Source of the DNA: Prevotella sp. UBA7764
Lineage (GTDB): Bacteria; Bacteroidota; Bacteroidia; Bacteroidales; Bacteroidaceae
Direction of reading: 5' to 3'
Assembly: GCA_002481295.1 (NCBI GenBank)
Contig: DLDU01000047.1
Span: 30,770-94,769, forward strand
Length of the DNA: 64,000 bases
Shown here: piece after piece, positions 9,101-14,247 of the stretch
Numbering within the stretch: the stretch's first letter is position 1
How the letters are laid out: every line of letters starts with the position of its first letter
Made by a program: the position numbers and the translations under genes
The notes under the pieces: model-generated
Database searches by the model: none
Told to the model about the DNA's origin: nothing
Seen by the model: only the letters and a program-made list of their open reading frames with translations

Positions 9101-10540
9101 ATATTTCACCACTGGCATGAGCTGCTCGCCGAGCTCTATGCTCAGGTCCTTGAAGTGTTTCTTTGCCTTGTCCAGCTGTGCCTGCGCGCTCTCGTTTGCA
9201 CGGTTAAACTCATCCATCACCGACTTCCCGGATGCGTATGCCGCATTTGCCGTGTTCTCTGCGGTCACCACGTCACCGAGCTTATTGGCCAATACCGACA
9301 ACACCTGCACGGCACGGCTTCCGCTAAGTCCCATCTCGTCGAACATAGGAGCGAGTTTATCAAATCCGCCCTTCCCCTTCATCGTGGCAAAGAACTGGAG
9401 CAGGGCTTGGTTGGCATCGGTTTTCAGCATGGTCGTGAACTTCTTCACGTCCACGCCTGCGATCTGTGCGAATTTTGCCGGTTCCTTGAACATGGCCGTA
9501 ATTAGCTGGTTGAGCGAAGTGGCCGACACCTCCACCTCCTGCATGTTCTGGTCAAGGACGGAACCGAAGCTCATAATCTGTGGTATTGTCATCCCTGCCT
9601 GTTTGGCCACGCCCGCCATACGGGCAGCGAACTCCACGAGATAACCGCCACTGGCTGACGACGACTGCGACAGCTCGTTGATGCACGAGCCTGTCATCAG
9701 CATAGCCTTGTTCAATCCATGTTTGTCATCCTCGCCAAAGGCCATGGCCATCTTACCTATCTGAGCCACGGCATCGTCACCGAGGTCATCGCCGAGGGCT
9801 ACATTGATCTTGTCGGCTGCGTCGACAAAGTCTTTAGCCCCTTTCTGCGAGCTGATACCGAGCCGGCCGGCAGCACCTGCCAGCTGGTTCAGCTGGTCCC
9901 GTCCAGTGCGCGTGTTCATCTTCTTGAACTCCTCGTTGAGAGCCACCACCTGGTCTTTCGCCATCCCCGTGTATTTCTGCACGTCCACCATTTGTTCGTC
10001 CATCTCTGCATAGTCCTGCACCGAGTTTCGGATGGTCATAGTGATGCCAGCGATACTTGCCGCCACACCCGCGAGTGCCGTCTGGTAGCGGTTGAGCTTA
10101 TCAGCGATCTTGCCGAAGGCACTTGGCTGCTCCCTTGTTGCCTCGTTCATTCTCTGCATTTCGGTGCGGCAGGCCTTGACACGGTCGGCAAGTGCCTTGT
10201 ATTCCTTTGAGTTCCGTGCCACGTTGCCAGAGCGCAGCTCTTTGTTGAGCGCACGCACCGTTTGGGCGAGCTCTTTATAACTCGCCTGCGAGAGGTCTTT
10301 GACTGACGTCGAAAGCCCATTGATATACTTCTTCTGCTCCCTAATCTTCGAGGAAACGCTATCAATGTCCTTCTGCATGTCAGCGGCCAGCTGATGGTTC
10401 TTAGCAGAGGACGATGCATAAAGAGCCTTCTGCTGCTCCTTCAATCGCTTCTGCTGCTCCTCCAGCTTCTTCAACTCAGATTGAGCCTGACGTGAGTTCA
10501 GCTCAATCTCCGCACGGAATTTCTCAGTATTACCAGGCAT
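6158..10540 (-). CDS. Phage tail tape measure protein
   Basis: This is the longest gene of the phage (1460 aa). Residues 1-150 are a Gln/Lys/Glu-rich coiled coil. Residues 170-460 form a TP901-type tape measure core (YAEMDEQMVDVQKYTGM, QLAGAAGRLGISSQ). Hydrophobic segments follow near 480-530 and 595-625, then charged coiled coils (about 890-1200) and an Ala/Gly-rich hydrophobic region near 1290-1350. Tape measures set tail length at roughly 0.15 nm per residue, so a tail near 200 nm is expected. The ATG at 10540 follows the spanin stop by 3 bp, so translation is probably coupled. Confidence 0.93.
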   Translation of the reverse strand: MPGNTEKFRAEIELNSRQAQSELKKLEEQQKRLKEQQKALYASSSAKNHQLAADMQKDIDSVSSKIREQKKYINGLSTSVKDLSQASYKELAQTVRALNKELRSGNVARNSKEYKALADRVKACRTEMQRMNEATREQPSAFGKIADKLNRYQTALAGVAASIAGITMTIRNSVQDYAEMDEQMVDVQKYTGMAKDQVVALNEEFKKMNTRTGRDQLNQLAGAAGRLGISSQKGAKDFVDAADKINVALGDDLGDDAVAQIGKMAMAFGEDDKHGLNKAMLMTGSCINELSQSSSASGGYLVEFAARMAGVAKQAGMTIPQIMSFGSVLDQNMQEVEVSATSLNQLITAMFKEPAKFAQIAGVDVKKFTTMLKTDANQALLQFFATMKGKGGFDKLAPMFDEMGLSGSRAVQVLSVLANKLGDVVTAENTANAAYASGKSVMDEFNRANESAQAQLDKAKKHFKDLSIELGEQLMPVVKYTITGASALVHTLAVIVPWLKNNIGLIAKLAIVIGSYSVATKIATNWTKIMTVWQARKTILDKAEVAWNKAKTIAIGLYTLAVGALQKDTVALTVAQTELNAVTKANPWGLLASVLATVAVGIVSLIGYFSNLSKEEKAAANAANLYNQKKQIMAEIDKQANEDTAEQITKLKQLERIVEDNNLKLEDRQKALTQLKKMVPSYHGTLTREGKLINNNVSALQAYCNNLIAAASAQAAFNKMVALQSRTQNHQTLLKARQGNMQFYQQQMAANGFNDETDQIMGSTFRGQYWIRRRNKNGTISDVEITKKQYEQIKQAQEMVAWNKTRINQEQTIIKNNETISKELEKQVRKNSNLLDSPGKTDIKEPKGGTSTYTDPKKTKAAARAAAKAEREQRQRQRAAEKARKEALRKEVDEVKANYSEQLAIAMTAYSKGDIAYSDYIKTRHDAAVAYYDKLKVIYGANSDDYKKLLDGRAKADQDYQEQLNDIQRQDMELDHLRREESFRKQYYDKTNAMAYQNERLLDENLFQEKIRYIKQQQALYNAGSKEWHSLELQRTKEESEHQMQLQEDYEKQLLEYRKEMGKTNLAEQEILEKEGITRMFDVLKETGQMTQEEYDAIIEHIKEKYKDLRAEQNSPAATRQQGTDALNKAKNRAGVDDSNAGYNSDNPAISSFSAFDAVKQQKAVNEKLTELYNNDEITFAQYQEAKKQLSQETTDKIIAAAQAAFSGISNLMGTASSYAQACSDLETARISANYQKQIDAAGNNSKKKERLEKKRDKELAKVKTKANKKAMKIEIAQALASTALAAINAYASGSKINVWLGPVAAAMATAAGMMQIATIKKQHQAEEAGYYVGGFTGGKDYRKKAGVVHEGEFVANHEAVNNSNIQPVFSLIDEAQKNNRVASLTADDVTRTLGNGGSTAIAYAPQVNVTTDNSDIAGTLQKTNETLSKLGQAIDDGIDVSMEKFKRAERHWNHLQNNK

Positions 10541-10543
10541 AAT

Positions 10544-11041
10544 TTATTTTATTTTTCTTGCTCTTTCAGATAATTTACCATAAGCCCAAATCAGCGCAAC
10601 CGCCACGTCGCATATCCCAAGGAAAACCAGCACCTTCTCGTACCATGGCTCCTCCTTCTCGACATATACATTCTTTGGCACATACTGCGGGATGGAATCA
10701 TGTACGATGCTGTCTTTTCGCATGATGAACCTGACGGCGCTTTTGCTGTTCGCCGTCTGGCTCTGCTTCACGAGCCATGCTTTTTCCTTCCCGATACGGA
10801 TGCCATAGTCGGCCATCATCGTCGAGTCAGCCTGACGGATGATGGTCGTGGTACTCGTCAAGAAGCTATCAACACGATATATGGTGTCGCGCTGATGAAC
10901 GATGCGCTCGTGCACCTCCGGAACGAGGACCTTCTTCGAGGCGCATGAGGAGAAGAGCAGCGCTATCAGTCCTATGAGGAACAGGACGATGACCACTTTG
11001 TCATAAGCCTCCCATATATCAAAGTGAAATCTACTGCGCAT
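10544..11041 (-). CDS. Candidate unimolecular spanin (lipoprotein with C-terminal membrane anchor)
   Basis: The 165-aa protein has an N-terminal hydrophobic stretch (about 16-30) ending in the lipobox-like LLFSSC (Cys33). A periplasmic, partly charged middle follows, then a second hydrophobic segment near residues 135-155 (VLVFLGICDVAVALIWAY) and a basic tail. An outer-membrane lipid anchor plus an inner-membrane helix in one chain is the u-spanin layout known from phage T1. It overlaps the endolysin stop by 11 nt and follows holin and endolysin, which completes a lysis cassette. No homologue was recognised by sequence, so the call rests on architecture and context. Confidence 0.65.
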   Translation of the reverse strand: MRSRFHFDIWEAYDKVVIVLFLIGLIALLFSSCASKKVLVPEVHERIVHQRDTIYRVDSFLTSTTTIIRQADSTMMADYGIRIGKEKAWLVKQSQTANSKSAVRFIMRKDSIVHDSIPQYVPKNVYVEKEEPWYEKVLVFLGICDVAVALIWAYGKLSERARKIK

Positions 11042-11459
11042 ATCTCTGGGCCTCCCACTCTCTACGTTTCACAAGTCCGTCGAGGACTTTGTTGTTACAA
11101 TATATCCATCGCCGGAACTGAGTCTGTACCTCTACCACCGGACGCCCCGCCTTGACGTATTTGAAGAGCGTAGAGCCCTTCAACCTACCGAGACCGAGGT
11201 TAAAGGCGAAGTCAGCGAGGGCGTCGAACTGCCCTTGCGTCTTCACCTGTGGAACCGCTGACAGGAATTTCTCGATGGGAGCGAGGTCACTCAGCAGGTA
11301 GCGCTCCGCCTCACTCTTACTGATTCGGTCATATTGCCTCACGCCTTTGGTGTGGCCATAACCTATTGTCCACGTGTCATCACTTTTTTTGTACGCTGTC
11401 AGACTCAGGCCCTCGGCCTGTCTGACATGCTCCAGCAGCTGTTTTGATGCTTTCTTCAT
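11031..11459 (-). CDS. Endolysin, GH24-type lysozyme
   Basis: The 142-aa protein cleaves peptidoglycan at host lysis. It has the GH24 N-terminal signature with Glu16 in AEGLSLTAY and TIGYGHT (Thr31 to Thr37), followed by a lysozyme C-lobe (FDALADFAFNLGLG). There is no signal peptide, so it needs the holin to reach the wall. In the usual E-8-D-5-T triad the middle position aligns with Lys25 (AYKKSDDTW), with Asp27/Asp28 two residues on. The catalytic Asp therefore seems shifted or replaced. Its first 80 bases overlap the holin gene. Confidence 0.88.
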   Translation of the reverse strand: MKKASKQLLEHVRQAEGLSLTAYKKSDDTWTIGYGHTKGVRQYDRISKSEAERYLLSDLAPIEKFLSAVPQVKTQGQFDALADFAFNLGLGRLKGSTLFKYVKAGRPVVEVQTQFRRWIYCNNKVLDGLVKRREWEAQRYAQ

Positions 11460-11925
11460 TGCCTTGTGTATTCAGATAAGATTTTAGATATGGAATTCTC
11501 TCGATGAACTCAAACCTCAGTACGTAATAGAGGAATGCGAAAATCATCCAAGGCGTAGAGCCCTTCTTGAAGATCTTCTTGCAGTTCTTGATGATATTCA
11601 GCCCATAGAAGTATATCACCACATACGTTACATAACTCACGCACTGTAAAGCGCCTTGCTCTTGACTTTTGAATTTCCCTATTGCGTAGATGCATGTACA
11701 GAAGACGAAGAATACCGTCGCCTCTCCAATGCACCGAGCGGCTTTCTTAAACTCAAAATCCTCCTTATTTGCTATCATTCCGGATAGATAGCCAAAAATG
11801 AAGTTTGCAAAAAAAATCAAGAATAGGGAGCTCAGTTCTCCTTGTAGTGGGCGGAGATAAGCAATCACGGCAAGGAAGATGCTTATCATCGTGTTCTTAA
11901 CTATGTCGTACATGGATTCGGTCAT
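11380..11925 (-). CDS. Phage holin-like membrane protein
   Basis: The 181-aa protein has several hydrophobic segments: about 10-26, 34-50, 66-86, 93-108 and 126-136. It lies directly upstream of the endolysin behind its own late promoter, which matches a holin that permeabilises the inner membrane. The last 27 residues, ending in a charged tail, are read from a frame that overlaps the endolysin start by 80 bp. This overlap is unusually long. The family match is by topology and position. Confidence 0.75.
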   Translation of the reverse strand: MTESMYDIVKNTMISIFLAVIAYLRPLQGELSSLFLIFFANFIFGYLSGMIANKEDFEFKKAARCIGEATVFFVFCTCIYAIGKFKSQEQGALQCVSYVTYVVIYFYGLNIIKNCKKIFKKGSTPWMIFAFLYYVLRFEFIERIPYLKSYLNTQGNEESIKTAAGACQTGRGPESDSVQKK

Positions 11926-11942
11926 TATCTTCGTTTTTTACG

Positions 11943-11978
11943 CAAAGATAATGTAGGTGCTAAGTTCTTGAAAATACG
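11943..11978 (-). promoter_or_regulatory. Phage late-type promoter before the lysis/tape-measure operon
   Basis: On the minus strand the extended element GCGTATTTTC (11970-11979) is followed after exactly 19 nt by TATCTTTG (11943-11950). The start codon of the holin lies 18 bp further on. It belongs to a family of four such sites in this prophage (with 21788, 27642 and 38572). Confidence 0.75.
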
Positions 11979-12010
11979 CAATTAGTCCTGAATAAGTCCT
12001 CGTTTGATAG

Positions 12011-12046
12011 ATAAAAATCCCCGACACGGATTCGTGCCGGGGATTT
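12011..12046 (-). terminator. Rho-independent terminator ending the DGR operon
   Basis: AAATCCCCGACACG (12015-12028) pairs with CGTGCCGGGGATTT (12033-12046) around a GATT loop, and on the minus strand the stem is followed by TTTTTAT. It separates the RT/123-aa gene unit from the lysis operon. Confidence 0.85.
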
Positions 12047-12048
12047 GT

Positions 12049-12420
12049 TTATGTGAATTTAAAAAAAGTCTGTCCTTTGGACGTCGCAAACTGTTGTATG
12101 ACGGTCGGACATGGTAGATCCTCTTTCGTGAAGTCATTGAGGGCCTGGTCGATAAGGATCTTTGACCCGGTGAAGGCGTAGTACTCTGCATCAACTGCTG
12201 TGTCACGTCCTTCAGCGTCTTTCTTCTTAACGCACACATAGACCTCTTCTCCTGTATCCTGGTCTGTGTATGTCTTTAAGATCTTCTTGAATCGGATGGT
12301 GAGTGCGTCTTTGGCTTCCTCCTTTACTACGTCCTGCATATTCCCTTCACCATCCTTAATTTTAGTCGTTACCTTTTCCTTCTCGATTTTACTTTTGACT
12401 ACCTTATAATCAATTAACAA
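12049..12420 (-). CDS. Unknown 123-aa protein coupled to the DGR reverse transcriptase
   Basis: The frame opens with TTG at 12420, overlapping the RT stop by 7 nt; the first ATG (12339) would remove 27 residues. The product is mixed basic/acidic with alternating beta-like stretches (ALTIRFKKILKTY, VYVCVKKKD, TFFKF). I do not recognise it. It does not look like the four-helix Avd proteins that assist other DGRs. The frame is open upstream back through the RT's G8 tract, so a -1 slip there would fuse it to the RT. It may be a DGR accessory protein, possibly nucleic-acid binding, or an unrelated phage gene. Both are guesses from position. Confidence 0.6.
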   Translation of the reverse strand: MLIDYKVVKSKIEKEKVTTKIKDGEGNMQDVVKEEAKDALTIRFKKILKTYTDQDTGEEVYVCVKKKDAEGRDTAVDAEYYAFTGSKILIDQALNDFTKEDLPCPTVIQQFATSKGQTFFKFT

Positions 12421-13685
12421 AATCTTGTTGACAGAAATACCCCCCCCGTTTTTTCACTTGCGTAATTACAGATTGAGGAGAATTTAATTTTGTCTTCAGC
12501 TGTTAATCCCTCAAAGGGAGCCTTCACCCGCCGCCGGCGGATGATCTTACCTAATGTCTTTTCCATTCCTAACGATTTGATGAGATGTATTGAGTTTACA
12601 TGTTTGATATAGCCTAATTGTGAGGCGCATTTCCGCCTGATGCTTTCTTCATCGTATCCTTTCTTTTGAAGTTGATGCACTTTCCTTGCAAGTTTCTGTT
12701 TGTTGCGCTTGGCTACCAGCACTCTGTCATGATAGAATACATATCCGCATACCCTTATCCCCATCCATGTCGGACGGATATTATAGTCTTTATTGACTTC
12801 TATATGCCAATCACGTGACAAGTGCATGATACATAATTGTGTGATGATATGCAGCGCAGTCTTATCTTTGTGCCGGATAATGATATTGTCCACAAATCTT
12901 AAATAATGCGGTATGCCCTCATCGATATAGCCTCGGAATACATGTGACAAGTATTGTGGGCCTTTGCAGAGATCCGTATAGTCATCCGCTGTTGCAGTCG
13001 CTACTCTGCCTTCGATATATTTTGATGTCCAGAAATCGAGTTTTTCCTTATTCTCTCCTATGTCAAAGAATCTCATGGCCAGCCTATCAAAGCGTGCGAG
13101 ATAAATCTGACCAAGAATTTGGCTCACCTTAATGCCAAGTGGTGTTCCTTGAGGATAACTGTCGATAACCTTGAAAAGATTTCTCCTGAGCTTTCCAGGC
13201 TTCACTTTCCGCTCTATCTCTTTTTTGAGAATTCCATGGTCCATCCTTGGGAAATAATGATGAGCATCGAGCGGTACATAATACATATTTTCTTCCTGGT
13301 CTTCCTTGAATAGCTCATTCCGAAGTATCCTCACAAATGCGTGCGTACCGAGGCCTGGTTTTACGGCTGGAGCTCTGTATGTAGAGTAATCATACAGCTC
13401 CTTCTCGTAGGGCCTGATGGAAATGGCTTCTGCCACATGGTCCTCGATGGGTGCCTTGGCAAGGATTCGTTTTTTCTTCTCAAAAATGATTTTGCGCTTG
13501 TAGCCCTTTGGAGTCCATTCCTCGGATGATAAAAATTCAAGAATTGTCTGCAGATTCTTTTCAAGATTCTTATCAAATCTTTCCACATAGTCTCGGTGAT
13601 GCTTTTGATACGAATATGTATCATAAGCAGCACGCGCATTCTCCATGTTCTCGACCTCGCTGGCTTTATCTTTGATTCTTTTCAT
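12414..13685 (-). CDS. DGR reverse transcriptase
   Basis: The 423-aa enzyme would copy the template-repeat RNA into adenine-mutagenised cDNA. The palm motif with the first catalytic Asp is at 140 (PLDAHHYFPRMD). The DGR-specific LGIKVSQ (183-189) replaces the QG of group II intron RTs. The catalytic box at 264-267 reads FVDN where YxDD is usual, so the second Asp is Asn. A thumb-like basic C-terminus follows (IIRRRRVKAP). There is no maturase or nuclease domain. It lies downstream of TR on the same strand, the classic DGR order. Near its 3' end is a run of eight Gs (12440-12447) set in frame as G GGG GGG, a possible slippery site. Confidence 0.93.
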   Translation of the reverse strand: MKRIKDKASEVENMENARAAYDTYSYQKHHRDYVERFDKNLEKNLQTILEFLSSEEWTPKGYKRKIIFEKKKRILAKAPIEDHVAEAISIRPYEKELYDYSTYRAPAVKPGLGTHAFVRILRNELFKEDQEENMYYVPLDAHHYFPRMDHGILKKEIERKVKPGKLRRNLFKVIDSYPQGTPLGIKVSQILGQIYLARFDRLAMRFFDIGENKEKLDFWTSKYIEGRVATATADDYTDLCKGPQYLSHVFRGYIDEGIPHYLRFVDNIIIRHKDKTALHIITQLCIMHLSRDWHIEVNKDYNIRPTWMGIRVCGYVFYHDRVLVAKRNKQKLARKVHQLQKKGYDEESIRRKCASQLGYIKHVNSIHLIKSLGMEKTLGKIIRRRRVKAPFEGLTAEDKIKFSSICNYASEKTGGVFLSTRFC

Positions 13686-13687
13686 AT

Positions 13688-13825
13688 TTACTTTAATGGA
13701 CGGGATCTTGCGGGGTCTTTATTGTTCCGAAATTTCGGCGGGGTCTCGATGGTTTGATTGGAAGTCTGCAAATTCCTTCCGGCACGTATGAGGTTCGCGC
13801 TTCCGGCTACTTGTCTCAGTGTCAT
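13688..13825 (-). CDS. Possible 45-aa ORF between TR and RT
   Basis: A short frame (MTLRQVAGSANLIRAGRN..., ending PARSRPLK) starts 47 bp after TR and stops 2 bp before the RT start codon, so it could be translationally coupled to the RT. It is basic and much shorter than the Avd proteins of other DGRs. In the Bordetella phage DGR the same position is a noncoding spacer RNA needed for cDNA priming, so this stretch may be functional RNA rather than a gene. Confidence 0.3.
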   Translation of the reverse strand: MTLRQVAGSANLIRAGRNLQTSNQTIETPPKFRNNKDPARSRPLK

Positions 13826-13871
13826 CTTTCGATATGTTTTCCCAATGGGGAAGGCTCGTCTCCTTTTAATA

Positions 13872-13999
13872 ATTTGTTGAGGAACGCGGACCAGTTCACA
13901 TTGGCATCACCGACACCATTGTTGCCATTGGCGTACATCGAGCCGGCATTGTCACCATTGTTACCGTTGCCCAACAATTTGACACCACGGAGGCCGCTC
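13872..13999 (-). repeat. DGR template repeat (TR)
   Basis: The 128-bp repeat aligns without gaps to 14289-14416 (offset 417). There are 107 identical positions and 21 differences, all at positions that are A on the template sense strand (13 A to G, 7 A to T, 1 A to C). Ten of the 31 template adenines are unchanged. If translated it reads GNGNNGDNAGSMYANG, rich in AAC/AAT codons as in other TRs. It is noncoding in this position. The shared block CTGGTCCGCGTTCCTC lies near its 3' end. Confidence 0.97.
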
Positions 14000-14040
14000 C
14001 AGGAGAGTCCACCTCTTCCGCAGAAATGCAGAAGTGGGTG

Positions 14041-14071
14041 CAAAGGTACAGCATAAATATCAGAATTCAAA
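14041..14071 (-). promoter_or_regulatory. Promoter firing into TR and RT
   Basis: On the minus strand TTTG (14068-14071), a 19-nt spacer and TACCTTTG (14041-14048) match the Bacteroidetes consensus. Transcription would start near 14034, about 35 nt before TR, producing a TR-RT transcript that does not need read-through from the late operon. The first about 30 nt could fold (CCAC...GTGG). Confidence 0.7.
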
Positions 14072-14072
14072 A

Positions 14073-14121
14073 TGATTCCTGCGGAATTTTGAGCAAAATA
14101 ATCAAAATTCCTCAGGAATCA
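14073..14121. repeat. Long near-perfect inverted repeat between VR and TR
   Basis: Two 20-bp arms (14073-14092 and 14102-14121; TGATTCCTGCGGAATTTTGA and its complement) differ at a single pair and enclose 9 nt. It lies upstream of the TR promoter. Neither side has a strong T-run in the minus direction (only ATTTTG follows), so a terminator role for the target gene is possible but not obvious. Confidence 0.8.
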
Positions 14122-14131
14122 AAAAAAATCG

Positions 14132-14179
14132 ACCGCTGCGCGGTACTAGGCGCCCTTGCAGGGCGGGGCGCTTCGCGCC
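14132..14179 (-). other. Three successive mini-hairpins with GNA triloops
   Basis: On the sense strand of the DGR (minus) the order is GGCGC-GAA-GCGCC (14179-14167), GCCCT-GCA-AGGGC (14164-14152, extendable by one pair) and ACCGC-GCA-GCGGT (14144-14132). Each is a 5-6 bp perfect stem with a 3-nt GNA loop. The first contains GCGAAGC, known as an exceptionally stable DNA mini-hairpin. They fill the gap after the target gene stop. Confidence 0.75.
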
Positions 14180-14247
14180 GGGGTCCCTTGTTCTCTTGAT
14201 CCCCGCTTCCTGCGCCCCCTTGCCCTCTCGTGCTCTAGTGTTCTTGT

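Noticed and set aside
12011-12046. Retron-type msr/msd RNA for the RT
   Set aside because: The hairpin is a simple terminator; the RT has DGR motifs and a TR/VR pair instead.
13822-14070. An 82-aa frame reading through TR
   Set aside because: It is the template repeat itself in translation; its ATG lies upstream of the predicted transcript start and it has no separate coding features.
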